Numbered from the stretch's first letter, positions 1 through 10,001 are shown. The stretch is DNA of 54,527 bases from Nostoc mirabile CHAB5784 (GCF_020829645.1 NZ_JAIVFS010000054.1:1-54527); one strand, 5' to 3'. Translations and numbers: made by a program. Notes: generated by a model not told the origin, from the sequence alone.

Positions 1-128
1 AGCTTAATACAGGCAAATGTACGGCTGGTATAGATGGGATGAGAAACCTCAACTGCTATCAACGCTTGACACTTGCTACACAACTAAATATCAACCATTG
101 GCAGCACGCCAAGCTCAGAAGAGTATGA
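1..128 (+). pseudogene. Group II intron reverse transcriptase, N-terminal fragment
   Basis: The frame starting at base 3 is open for 41 codons into the window and ends with TGA at 126-128. It contains the NTGKxTAGIDG motif characteristic of the N-terminal (RVT_N, RT0) part of group II intron-encoded proteins. It lacks the remaining RT motifs and ends 38 bases before another RT-like start, so it is a remnant. The fragment may begin upstream of the window, so its true length is unknown. Confidence 0.7.
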
Positions 129-166
129 GAAACTAAACAAAAGAATCTAATCTAAGGACAAGTTAG

Positions 167-785
167 ATGATGTCAGAAATGACAACAAACGGACTGAAGA
201 AACAGCTAGAAAACTGGAACCAGATTAACTGGAAGAAGGTGAACAAAGCTGTCAGAAACTTGCGGCAAAGAATCTTTCGTGCGAGAAAGCTTGGGGACTT
301 CCGTAAGCTTAGAAACTTACAGAAATTGATCCAAAAAAGCTACGCAAATTTACTATTGTCAGTTCGACGTATCACCCAAACCAATCAAGGTAAAGCAACG
401 GCAGGCATTGACAAGGAAATCGTCAACACCCCAGAGCAACGGGTGATTCTGGTAAAAACCTGGAATGGGGGAAACCTCAAACCAACTAGGCGAGTAGAGA
501 TACCCAAGCCTAACGGCAAGAAACGACCGCTTGGAATCCCAACCGTGCGCGACAGAATTGAGCAAGCAATAGTAAAGAATTCACTAGCTTTATAGGATAG
601 CAGAAAACCAAGATTGGAATTGTCCAGAATGCGGCGAACCCTTATTCAACGGCGAGGAAATCGAAACCCATCACATAGTATCTGTTGCCGAAGGTGGAAC
701 AGGCGACTTGGAAAACCTCCAGCATTTGCACAGAGCGTGCCACAAACAGGTACATAAAACCCAAGTTAAATCTCGCTTGAAGTAA
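167..785 (+). pseudogene. Group II intron-encoded protein, RT N-terminus joined to HNH C-terminus by a deletion
   Basis: The first part (167-595, 142 codons) carries the RT N-terminal domain: a basic helix region, then GKATAGIDKE, RRVEIPKPNGKKRPLGIPT and VRDRIEQA. It breaks off before the catalytic palm motifs. From 600 to 785, in a different frame, the sequence reads as the C-terminal HNH endonuclease domain of such proteins: CPECGEPLFNGEEIETHH, a conserved GG-GDLENLQ-LH segment, and CHKQVH. About 300 residues, including YADD and the X/maturase domain, are missing, and a TAG stop at 593-595 separates the two parts. Only 38 bases separate it from the preceding fragment, so the intron's domain I is also lost. 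A full-length family member would be about 550-600 residues. It is very probably inactive as a protein. Confidence 0.8.
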
Positions 786-786
786 G

Positions 787-876
787 GCTTGAGCCGTGTA
801 AGTGCGAAAGTCTTATGCACGGTTCTTAGGGGAGGGGAGAGCGGTGACGCTCAAACCTTACCCGACTAATTGGTCT
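787..876 (+). ncRNA. Group II intron domains V and VI (3' end)
   Basis: Directly after the HNH fragment, GAGCCGTGT...GAAA...ACGGTTC forms the conserved domain V hairpin. It is followed by a GGGGAGGGGAGAGCGG stem typical of domain VI, and the run ends near TTACCCGAC. This marks the 3' end of the intron whose broken reading frame precedes it. Without domain I the intron cannot splice in cis. The exact 3' boundary was judged by eye. Confidence 0.65.
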
Positions 877-911
877 GAGGTGTTCAAAATACATACACTC
901 TAGAAGAGAAA

Positions 912-2053
912 ATGATTAGACACAGTTACGTAACTAGTGAATCTTGGATAGCTCTACCGTGGAAGAAATTCCGCCGAAATCTATTCCGCCTTCAAAAGCG
1001 TGTGTACAAAGCTGTTCAAGTTGGAGACAAGCGGAAAGCGCGGTCAATCCAAAAGCTTATTATGAAATCCACCTCGGCTCGATTTCTTGCAATAAGACAA
1101 GTATCACAGTTAAACGCTGGCAAGAAGACAGCAGGTATTGATGGCAAAAAGTCCCTCTCATTTGAGGAACGTTTTGCACTTGAAATAACACTCAAGTCCC
1201 AGTATAACAACTGGCATCATCGCGGCTTACGGGAAATTCCAATCCCTAAAAAAGACGGAACCACCAGAATGCTAAAAATACCGACTATCGCGGATAGAGC
1301 TTGGCAATGCCTAGCAAAATATGCACTCGAACCAGCACATGAAGCCACTTTCCACGCCCGGAGCTACGGGTTCAGAACTGGACGGTCAGCGCATGACGCG
1401 CAGAAAAACATTTTTGACAACTTACGCTCCCAATGCAACGGAATAGAAAAACGAGTTATAGAACTCGATATTGAAAAGTGCTTCGACAGGATTGACCACT
1501 CAGCAATAATGAATAGACTCATTGCCCCCAAAGGCTTAAAACTCGGAATATTCCGATGCCTCAAGGCAGGGGTTAATCCAGAATTCCCCGAACAGGGTAC
1601 ACCTCAAGGGGGAGTTGTCAGTCCACTATTAGCAAATATCGCGCTCAACGGGATTGAGAGTATCCACGATTCAGAGCCAACGGGCGGATCAACGAGCCAT
1701 CAATCCGATACGCGGATGACATGATTATAATACTCCGCCCCGAAGATAATGCGACAGAAATACTTGAAAGAATCAGCGAGTTCCTCCGCAAACGCGGAAT
1801 GCAAGTAAGCCAAAAGAAAACCAAAGTAACTGCTACGACAGATGGGTTTGATTTCCTCGGCTGGAACTTCAAAGTTCAGAGCAACGGAAAGTTTAGAAGC
1901 ACTCCATCAGTGGGTAATTTTAAAGCCTTCCGCAAGAAAGTAAAAACTATCGTCAACAACTCGAATTATGGTGCTAAGGTCAAAGCTGAAAAATTAGCCC
2001 CCTTAGTTAGAGGATGGCGGAACTACCACTGCCACTGCAAGATGAACGGGTAA
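912..2053 (+). pseudogene. Group II intron reverse transcriptase/maturase, frameshifted
   Basis: A second intron-encoded RT begins at ATG 912, after TCTAGAAGAG. It shows GKKTAGIDGK, REIPIPKKDGTTRMLKIPT, DRAWQ, SYGFRTGRSAHDA, ELDIEKCFDRIDH and GTPQGGVVSPLLANI. The reading frame is lost between about 1670 and 1700. The correct frame resumes with NGRINEPSIRYADDM, the catalytic YADD, and continues through FDFLGWNF to WRNYHCHCKMNG, ending with TAA-like termination at 2053. One indel therefore splits the enzyme just before its active-site aspartates. The maturase (X) domain is short and no HNH is joined. Only about 35 bases precede the gene after the previous intron end, so this intron is 5'-truncated. 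Confidence 0.85.
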
Positions 2054-2076
2054 ACAGAAATCGAGAGGTACGCGAG

Positions 2077-2250
2077 ATGCGAACAGCCGAAACGATACTG
2101 AACATCATACGTGAACGAGAGCTAAGGCTCTCAAAACGTAATGGTTACTGGAAAGCTACGTGATACGGAAACGGTCATGCGTAGTTTGGAGGGGGGTGGT
2201 TGGAAAAGTGCCAAAAATGGTAACTCGCTGGCTACCTACCCTACCGCACG
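2077..2250 (+). pseudogene. Third group II intron remnant: start of its protein fused to the intron 3' end
   Basis: From ATG 2077 the frame reads MRTAETILNIIRERE, matching the usual start of another class of group II intron-encoded protein (mitochondrial-like, MRNAETILGIIxERG type). After 28 codons it ends at 2163. What follows (GTTTGGAGGGGGGTGG..., then CTACCTACCCTACCGCAC near 2248) resembles the 3' region and end of the same intron class. A deletion of almost the whole coding part best explains this. Recognition is from memory of family sequences. Confidence 0.5.
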
Positions 2251-2268
2251 CCCAGATTTAACAGAGAG

Positions 2269-2658
2269 GTGCGCGGGATAATACCCGCCATCGACTCAAC
2301 CAAAAGCTTGAGAGCATTACGCGATTTATGCCTGATACAGTACGGTATCCAAGCAATAGGAAACCCTGCTGATAAGGCATCCTACATTAACGCCCTCCTG
2401 ACCTTCCCTGTTATAGCCTGCAAGCAAGTGTCAGAAAATAAAGGATTGAAGTCTCCTATGCTCTCTCAAGTACAAGCGCTAGAAGCAACGCTAGAAGCGA
2501 TGGGAACACCAACACCAGAGCAGTCAGCATTGCTCAAGGTGACGATGGAGGGAAGGAAGCTAGAGTACCCAGCACGGTACAGTCAAGAGAAGCTGTTTGG
2601 ACTCTATCGAGTTAAATGGCATCTGGATACAGCATTAGAGATACTGGGAATGCTCTAA
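2269..2658 (+). CDS. Hypothetical protein, possibly a 3' exon left beside an intron end
   Basis: A 129-residue frame begins at GTG 2269, and the frame stays open upstream into the intron end. I recognise no family. The protein is soluble-looking and largely helical, with Leu/Ala-rich segments (about residues 13-45) and a Tyr-rich C-terminal third (SQEKLFGLYRVKWH). No convincing ribosome binding site precedes the GTG. Its beginning directly after the group II intron 3' end suggests it could be the downstream part of a gene split by the intron, with the upstream exon outside the window. It may equally be an ordinary small gene or a remnant. Confidence 0.45.
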   Translation: MRGIIPAIDSTKSLRALRDLCLIQYGIQAIGNPADKASYINALLTFPVIACKQVSENKGLKSPMLSQVQALEATLEAMGTPTPEQSALLKVTMEGRKLEYPARYSQEKLFGLYRVKWHLDTALEILGML

Positions 2659-2661
2659 ATC

Positions 2662-2753
2662 AGGACTTACGCAAACGATAGCCGAAAAGAATGATTTTCT
2701 TCTTAGGGCAATTCATGAATTGCCCCTACGGCGTGTAGTTTTGCGTAAGTCCT
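2662..2753. repeat. Small inverted-repeat element (AGGACTTACGCAAA termini)
   Basis: AGGACTTACGCAAA at 2662-2675 is repeated in inverse orientation at 2740-2753. The interior includes the palindromic GGGCAATTCATGAATTGCCC. The ends match the element at 9751-9931. It looks like a MITE without coding capacity, just after the hypothetical gene. Confidence 0.75.
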
Positions 2754-2835
2754 ATAAATGATGAATTAATCATCGTACAAAATCCGTACAAAAAATAATG
2801 GAGTACAAACCGTGAAAGTTCATACTCCATTACAG

Positions 2836-3273
2836 GGGAGAGAGCAGGACATAAGCCGGGTTCTGTTCTCTTGCGAGGGCAGTTATCTATCTGGGACGCT
2901 TGTTACCAAACGCCTCTAGCGGCTCTCATTGAGCGGAACTGGTAAAAGACCAACCGTAGTTCCTATCGCCTTGCTCCCAACCGGGGTTTACCGAGCCAGC
3001 ACCTCTCGATACTGCTGGTGCGCTCTTACCGCACCTTTGCACCCTTACCAAGTTGGGGAGTGGGGAGTAGTGAGTGGGGAGTGGGGTTTTTCTTTCCCTA
3101 TTCCCTATTCCCTATTCCCTATTCCCTATTCTTGGCGGTATCTTTCTGTGGCACTATCCTCACGATCGCTCGCACTGGACGTTATCCAGCAAGTTTGGTC
3201 TTTTGGGAGTCCGGACTTTCCTCAAACCAGTAACTATGACTGATCTGCAACCGCCTGCGCCTACTCTCTCCTT
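2836..3273 (-). ncRNA. rnpB: RNase P RNA
   Basis: Read on the minus strand, the RNA starts near 3273 with GGAGAGAGTAGGCGCAGGCG. It contains GAGGAAAGTCCGGACTCC (P3/P4 region), the GAGGATAGTGCCACAGAAA core, GGTAAGAGCGCACC, and the AACCCGGCTTATGTCCTG 3' region near 2838-2865. These are universal bacterial RNase P RNA signatures. It is the ribozyme that matures tRNA 5' ends. The P12-region loop carries a STRR expansion (3051-3135), a known feature of heterocystous cyanobacterial rnpB. Length is about 438 nt. It lies downstream of corA and the 231-residue gene on the same strand, and hypothetical frames over it are spurious. Confidence 0.95.
3051..3135. repeat. STRR insertion inside rnpB
   Basis: Repeats of GGGGAGT (3055-3090) are followed by five tandem CCCTATT heptamers (about 3096-3130). 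The two repeat types are roughly complementary, so the RNA may form one long irregular hairpin here. Confidence 0.85.
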
Positions 3274-3318
3274 AGATCCAGTGTAATCTTTGGAAGTCCC
3301 TAGTATGTTGACATGGCA

Positions 3319-4014
3319 TTACTTTTTTTTATTCCAAGGTAGAGCGTAAGTCCAAGGTAGTTTCTTGACTGTGAAAGGACAATTGATAATGCTAATGGGA
3401 GGAAAATCACGACCTGGGGCTAGACCTAAACGCACCTCAGATATCCGTAGCACCAGTTGCAGGGAAAAGTCCAACTCCTTTCTTCTGTTAATAAAGTCGT
3501 TGTACAATTTTTTTTGCCCTTTTTGCAGTCCGTTGATATCAATTAGTGGTTTTTTGGCTGAATAGGTTCCAGCTACTTGATCGCGCTCGAAAACATCTTC
3601 TGCTGTCACCGTTTCAGAAAGTGTTTTCTTGGGGGCAATCAGGCTAGGACTTTGGGGTACTGCTAAGTCGCGGGTTAAGTCTGGTGATTTCCGAATTACG
3701 CGGCGCGATTGCTTGCTATGTTCAACTACTAAAGAACTGTTGTCCCAGTCAACGTATACAGCAACATTATCAGATTTATTTTCAATGCTAATTCCTAAAT
3801 CTTTCAGTTCGTCAATTGGGTATGAGGATTTGAGTTTAAAGGAAATCCCAATTTTATCGTCGAGATTGTTTTCTTTGAGTTGCTCGTCAACGATTCCTTT
3901 TTTAAACTCAAACTTAATTTGATCATCGATGGATTCAACCATGCGGTTAAAAACGTATGAAACACCGATAATATAAATTGTTAAAACTACTAAATTCTGG
4001 TCGCTACTCCTCAT
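3319..4014 (-). CDS. Hypothetical protein with one N-terminal membrane segment
   Basis: This 231-residue protein begins at ATG 4014 with a hydrophobic segment (about residues 7-24, NLVVLTIYIIGVSYVF). A charged region follows (KFEFKKG, DEQLKENNLDDKIG), with repeated references to Ser/Arg-rich and Pro-rich linkers (about residues 105-140). It probably sits in a membrane with a soluble C-terminal part. I know of no named family. It lies 65 bases downstream of corA on the same strand, so the two may be co-transcribed, and rnpB follows. The C-terminus ends in WNKKK. It appears intact and its codon use fits its neighbours. Confidence 0.75.
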   Translation of the reverse strand: MRSSDQNLVVLTIYIIGVSYVFNRMVESIDDQIKFEFKKGIVDEQLKENNLDDKIGISFKLKSSYPIDELKDLGISIENKSDNVAVYVDWDNSSLVVEHSKQSRRVIRKSPDLTRDLAVPQSPSLIAPKKTLSETVTAEDVFERDQVAGTYSAKKPLIDINGLQKGQKKLYNDFINRRKELDFSLQLVLRISEVRLGLAPGRDFPPISIINCPFTVKKLPWTYALPWNKKK

Positions 4015-4078
4015 AATTTATAATATTAACTCCCGGTGCTAATAAATGTATATCTGAGTCCTGATCCATCTACGATTT

Positions 4079-5221
4079 TTAATTACGTTTGATTACTACA
4101 GAATTTTGCAGCCAGCCTCGTCGCCAAAAAAACAATAGCAAACCAAATGCGATCGCTCCCATCACTGCCAAGCAAAGTGGGTAGCCCCAATACCAATTCA
4201 ACTCAGGCATATTATATGGCGATTTTTCAGTATTGAAATTCATACCATATATTCCGGCAACAAAAGTCAGTGGGATAAATATCGATGAAACTATCGTTAG
4301 CACTTTTATGATTTCATTCATTTTATTGCTCACAGCTGAAAGGTACACATCCATTAATCCAGATGCTAGTTCTCGGTAAGTTTCCACGATCTCCATCACT
4401 TGCACTGCATGGTCATAACAGTGTCGCAGGTAGATTTGCACCTCCTCACCAATCACTTTACTACCATCTCGAATCAAAGAATTAATCGCATCTCGCTGGG
4501 GCCAAATAGCACGACGCAGTTGCAGTAATTCTCGCCTAATTTGATAAATATTTTGTAGTGTTTGCGGCGTAGGTCTGACTAATACTTCCTCTTCTAACTC
4601 TTCGATTCGCTCCCCATAAATCTCCAGCACAGGAAAAAAGCCATCAATAATCGCATCTAACACAGCGTAAGCTAAATAATCGGCTCCCTGTTTGCGGATA
4701 ATACCTCTGCCTTTTTCAATTCGCGATCGCACTCTTTCAAAACAATCATGTTCTGGTTCTTCTTGTATTGTGAGCAAATAATTTTTCCCTAATATCAAAC
4801 TCACTTGCTCACTGTAAAAACCACATGTTCTTTCCTTTGGCACTACCATGCGGCAAATGAACAGCAATTGGTCTTCATAATCCTCTGTTTTGGGACGGGT
4901 CGGTACATTAACTACATCTTCTAAAACTAAAGGATGTAACTCAAAAACCTTACCCAATCGTTGTAATATGTCTTGACTGCCTAAACCTTGTACGTCTACC
5001 CAAGAAATCGATTCGCTATCAAGATATGGGGCACACTCCTCAGGAGTTGCTATTTGTTCGCGGATGAAATCGGTTTGGTTATAGTCAATCAAGAAAATTA
5101 TCGGTTCTGGAGCATCTGCATCAATAAAAATGGTTCCAGGTACAGTCCCTGGTTGGTGATAGAACTCATCTTCGTTTGGCTTATTTCCTATTTTGGGAAG
5201 GCGATGCAGTTTTCGTGCCAT
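4079..5221 (-). CDS. corA: CorA family magnesium/cobalt transporter
   Basis: This 380-residue protein matches CorA throughout. It has an acidic N-terminal cytoplasmic domain (SWVDVQGLG, HPLVLEDV, RPKTEDYEDQLLF), a long helical stalk (about residues 200-300), then the first transmembrane helix ending in the signature YGMNF (GMN motif, about residue 325). A second helix (GYPLCLAVMGAIAFGLLLFF) and a basic tail follow. Family members form pentameric inner-membrane channels for Mg2+. The start at ATG 5221 gives MARKLHRLPKIG; no strong ribosome binding site is visible. It heads a minus-strand run with the 231-residue gene. Symbol corA is by family; cyanobacteria often have several paralogues. Confidence 0.93.
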   Translation of the reverse strand: MARKLHRLPKIGNKPNEDEFYHQPGTVPGTIFIDADAPEPIIFLIDYNQTDFIREQIATPEECAPYLDSESISWVDVQGLGSQDILQRLGKVFELHPLVLEDVVNVPTRPKTEDYEDQLLFICRMVVPKERTCGFYSEQVSLILGKNYLLTIQEEPEHDCFERVRSRIEKGRGIIRKQGADYLAYAVLDAIIDGFFPVLEIYGERIEELEEEVLVRPTPQTLQNIYQIRRELLQLRRAIWPQRDAINSLIRDGSKVIGEEVQIYLRHCYDHAVQVMEIVETYRELASGLMDVYLSAVSNKMNEIIKVLTIVSSIFIPLTFVAGIYGMNFNTEKSPYNMPELNWYWGYPLCLAVMGAIAFGLLLFFWRRGWLQNSVVIKRN

Positions 5222-5808
5222 GCAATATTACCTAATAGTTATTAGTTATTAGTCATTTGTCATTTGTCATTAGTAAAAATAATTGACTCGTGGCAACTGA
5301 CAACTTACACGTAATTTTACAAAAATTAATACAAATACGGCAATTTCTAGATTAAGCAATTATTTAGGTTGCTAACTTGGTCATCAACATTTTGTTGGTA
5401 GTCAGTTGTACTCACAAATAAGCACTGAAAAGTTTCATAATTACAGCTATTTTCAGATAAATAGGGTCGCGTCGTAAGGGCACAGCATTAGACCTCTTGC
5501 ATAAATCACAAAATTTGAACCCCACCCCGCCAACCCCACCCCTTACTCCCCTCCCCAAGGCATCGGGGAGGGGATTAAGGGGAGCCAACGCGGTCTTCTT
5601 ACATTGGGAGAGGCTAGCGCCAAGGGGGTTTCCCCCATGAGCGACTGGCGTGTGGGGTGTTAGGGACTTTTGCAAGATATCTATTGCTGTGCCCCTACGA
5701 TAGGTGTGGTTTAAATAAATGAAAACTGCTGTAAGTTTATTTACGTTCAGTGAGTTACCAGCAATACACTTAACATATTGCTTCTGAATCAGCAATGCCA
5801 TAAAAAAA
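5222..5808. other. Intergenic region upstream of corA, repeat-rich, no credible gene
   Basis: It contains short TTATTAGTCATTTGTCA-type STRRs (5230-5270), an AT-rich stretch, and an inverted-repeat element (5473-5699). A 129-codon minus-strand frame (5412-5801) runs straight across the repeat element and has no family resemblance, so it is not called. Confidence 0.7.
5473..5699. repeat. Composite inverted-repeat element
   Basis: The ends CGTAAGGGCACAGCA (5473) and TGCTGTGCCCCTACG (5685) are inverted copies. Just inside them, TAGACCTCTTGCATAAA pairs with the inverse of TTTTGCAAGATATCTA. The interior holds GC-rich repeats (CCCCACCCC..., GGTTTCCCCCATGAGCGACTG) that recur at 18958-18978. Confidence 0.65.
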
Positions 5809-5833
5809 CAGTTTGCCTTAGTAAGACAAACTG
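5809..5833 (-). terminator. Rho-independent terminator of groEL
   Basis: On the minus strand CAGTTTGTCTTA pairs with TAAGGCAAACTG with one mismatch, followed by seven T residues (5802-5808). It lies 32 bases after the groEL stop. Confidence 0.85.
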
Positions 5834-5864
5834 CTTAAAAAATATTTATTTGGGTGAGCAGAAG

Positions 5865-7538
<1,674 letters not shown>

Positions 7539-7570
7539 GTTTCATTTCTCCAGCGCTTCCATTAGACAAT

Positions 7571-7597
7571 TTAGCACTCACAGCGCCAGAGTGCTAA
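7571..7597. promoter_or_regulatory. CIRCE operator (HrcA binding site)
   Basis: TTAGCACTC, nine bases, then GAGTGCTAA: both arms match the CIRCE consensus exactly. It lies immediately upstream of groEL, as expected for HrcA repression. Confidence 0.95.
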
Positions 7598-7695
7598 TCT
7601 CTCAAGCGGCTCAAGTTACAAATGGAAATAAAAAAATTGATTAATATACAGGTGATGCTCATATTACATACAGGCAGTAATGCTTGAATTGGGAG

Positions 7696-8778
7696 ATGAA
7701 TCTATACAACTCCCTTAAGTCCCTCGGTATTGCCGACCCTAGCGGCACCGGCTGGTTGGCGGTAGTATTTACGTTTCTTTTGGCTTGCCTTGTAACGTGG
7801 CGTTTAATTCCGACAGTACGCAAATTCGCCTTGCGGGTAGGTTGGGCTGACCAACCCAACGCACGGCGGCTCAACCGAGAACCTTTACCCAATGCAGGGG
7901 GGCTGGCTATCTACGCGGGTGTGATTGCCGCCCTGGTTTTAGCTAGCCTGTTACGACCTATCGAACTCCAAAACGTATTGGCTCAGGTGCTCACTATTCT
8001 GTTGGGAGGTTCGATATTAGTCCTTGTGGGCTTTATCGATGATCAGTTCGGCTTACCGCCCTCTGTTCGTTTGTGGACGCAAATTCTCACGGCACTTTTA
8101 CTGGTAGCTAATGGTATCAGTATTCATGTCATGTTTGGCACTCCCATAGACTCGCTCCTGTCTACGTTGTTAACAGTACTTTGGGTAGTAGGAATTACCA
8201 ACGCCATCAACTTGATGGATGGTATGGATGGTTTGGCGGGAGGAATCAGCTTTATTACTGCCATGAGTTTGTTAGGCGTTGCAGCCCAATTTAACAATCG
8301 TGCAGCAGCAATCTTGGTATTAGCAGCCTTGGCAGGTGCTGCACTGGGCTTTTTACGTCACAACTTTCACCCCTCGCGGATCATTATGGGTGATGCCGGA
8401 GCATACTTTTTCGGCTATGTATTGGCGGCAACCAGTATTTTAGGTAGACTGCAACAAAATACAGTTTATGCGCTAATTCCCACGGTTTTATTTCTGTTGT
8501 TGCCAGTACTAGACACGACTCAAGTATTTGTGCGGCGGCTACTAGCAGGAAATAACCCCCTCAGTACTCCTGGCAAAGACCACCTGCACCACCGCTTACT
8601 TGCTTGGGGACTCTCCCAGCGCCATGCTGCGTTCACGCTTTGGTCAATTACCTTAGTTTTCAACTTGCTGGCTATGAGAATACAAGGCATGAGTTTGGCT
8701 GTGATGCTGACTACCGCCAGTAGCATTATTATTCTTTTAGGCTTTACTATCTGGCAAAGGATACGTCAACAGCCTTAG
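7696..8778 (+). CDS. Glycosyltransferase family 4 (WecA/MraY-type) sugar-1-phosphate transferase
   Basis: This integral membrane enzyme is about 360 residues with roughly ten hydrophobic helices. Family signatures are NAINLMDGMDGLAGG (cytoplasmic catalytic Asp pair), MGDAGAYFFGY and the HHRLL motif near the C-terminus; FIDDQFGLPP is the first DD motif. Such enzymes move a sugar-1-phosphate from a UDP-sugar to polyprenyl phosphate, starting cell-wall or surface polysaccharide synthesis. The sequence looks closer to the WecA/TagO branch than to MraY, but that is a judgement. ATG 7696 is preferred; a TTG four codons earlier (7684) is possible, and neither has a clear ribosome binding site. It is divergent from groEL and followed by a strong hairpin terminator. 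Confidence 0.9.
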   Translation: MNLYNSLKSLGIADPSGTGWLAVVFTFLLACLVTWRLIPTVRKFALRVGWADQPNARRLNREPLPNAGGLAIYAGVIAALVLASLLRPIELQNVLAQVLTILLGGSILVLVGFIDDQFGLPPSVRLWTQILTALLLVANGISIHVMFGTPIDSLLSTLLTVLWVVGITNAINLMDGMDGLAGGISFITAMSLLGVAAQFNNRAAAILVLAALAGAALGFLRHNFHPSRIIMGDAGAYFFGYVLAATSILGRLQQNTVYALIPTVLFLLLPVLDTTQVFVRRLLAGNNPLSTPGKDHLHHRLLAWGLSQRHAAFTLWSITLVFNLLAMRIQGMSLAVMLTTASSIIILLGFTIWQRIRQQP

Positions 8779-8784
8779 TTGCTT

Positions 8785-8814
8785 GTAGGGTGAGCATTGC
8801 AGTGCTAGCCCTAC
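8785..8814 (+). terminator. Hairpin terminator
   Basis: GTAGGGTGAGCA and TGCTAGCCCTAC form a stem with one internal mismatch pair, followed by TATGGTTTTATTT. It lies six bases after the glycosyltransferase stop. Confidence 0.7.
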
Positions 8815-8841
8815 TATGGTTTTATTTAGTCCACCAAAAAT

Positions 8842-9723
8842 TCAAGCTTGAGTTAAATTGTCTTGCAACCAAGCAACTAAATCTCCTTCTGTGGAAAAAT
8901 CTAACAGTGCCTCGGCTAGATTTTCAAGCTGTTCAATAGATAACTGGCTGATACGCTCTTGCAATTGCGGACTCAAATTACCAATGCGTCGTCGCAGCAG
9001 ACGCATGACTACCTCTATAGTCTGTTCTTGCCTGACTTCATCACGGACTTCCTCAATGATTTCATCACGGACTTCCTCATAAATTCTAGTAGTTTTGATA
9101 TCAAAATCACCGAGTCCAAACATTTTTCTCAACTCCTGACGACTGATATGCGGTAGTTTGTAAACTACAATTGTTTCTATTAAATCTAGCACTTTTTTTT
9201 GAAGTGCTTTATCGCTCACTTCCGAACGTATCTTTGTAATCAAACTTTTGACTAATACAGGAGTTTGTTTTTTATTTACAACTACTAATTTGATGATACC
9301 AACTCCCAAGGAATGTTCAGCTATTTCTGGAAGCTCGTTTAGATATAGCCTCGTTACCAGTTGGCTTTCGAGTAAGACTCGATAAGGTTGTACTTGGGTT
9401 GGTTCAAGGCTGCGGCGAGGGAATATAACTACTGCTCGCCAATCTGTAGTAGGTGCGTAAAGTCGTAAATACAGAAATATTTATGAAAATAAACGAGCGT
9501 AAAATTCGTTATCTTTTTGAAATTGAACCTCCACAAAATAAATCGGCTGACTACTAGTATCAGCAACAGGAAGAAAGACTCCATCAATGCGAAATGCTGT
9601 TTGCTTTAATTCTACTGAAGCGAAATTATATGCATTTGCTTCTGATGCTTGCAGATTAATTAATTCAAAAAAAGCGCTGGGGAAAGTTTGAAATAAACGA
9701 TAAAAAATGGAGTCTGTTTTCAT
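8842..9723 (-). pseudogene. Rpn/DUF2887-type PD-(D/E)XK transposase-like protein, broken by one in-frame TAA
   Basis: Two frames (9481-9723 and 8842-9309) and the stretch between them are all in one register. From ATG 9723 the protein reads MKTDSIFYRLFQTFPSAFFE, SVELKQTAFRIDGVFLP and YFVEVQFQKDNEFYARLFS. A TAA follows at 9481-9483, then IFLYLR...DWRAVVIFPRRSLEP. It continues through ELPEIAEHSLGVGIIKLVV and a coiled C-terminus to 8842. This is the cyanobacterial Rpn-like family (nuclease core RxDGVF...VEVQ). Apart from the stop all 292 sense codons are intact, so the lesion is recent. The downstream part could only be made from an internal start. A MITE lies just upstream (9751-9931). Confidence 0.85.
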
Positions 9724-9750
9724 AATTAGTTTGTCAAGCTTGATTTAATT

Positions 9751-9931
9751 AGGACTTACGCAAAAACCCTCTCAAACTCTCATTCCTCCGTGACGCGCCA
9801 GTTGCTTCAAGTCTCTTAACCGCAAGGGCGCACTGGCTTCTCTGCGCCGCGCCAGTTGCTTCAAGTCTCTTAACCGCAAGGGCGCACTGGCTTCTCTGTG
9901 GTTCGTTTTCCGTTACCCGTGCGTAAGTCCT
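9751..9931. repeat. MITE-like element (AGGACTTACGCA termini) with internal tandem duplication
   Basis: AGGACTTACGCA at 9751 recurs inverted at 9920-9931 (TGCGTAAGTCCT). The interior contains two tandem copies of a 54-bp unit beginning GCGCCAGTTGCTTCAAG at 9795 and 9849. The termini match those of 2662-2753. Confidence 0.8.
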
Positions 9932-9938
9932 ATTAATA

Positions 9939-9980
9939 AGTTCGTAGTTAGCGCTAAAGCGCTAAAGCGCCAACTACGAA
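9939..9980 (-). terminator. Long hairpin downstream of fabG
   Basis: GTTCGTAGTTAGCGC and GCGCCAACTACGAAC form a 15-bp stem with one wobble. No clear T-run follows on the minus strand, so it may be a repeat as much as a terminator. Confidence 0.5.
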
Positions 9981-10001
9981 CAATCGCTACCTCTCAACTA
10001 T

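Noticed and set aside
2929..3286. Three overlapping plus-strand frames
   Set aside because: They lie antisense to rnpB and consist largely of STRR translation.
5412..5801. 129-codon minus-strand frame
   Set aside because: It runs through an inverted-repeat element and GC-rich small repeats, with no start signal or family resemblance.
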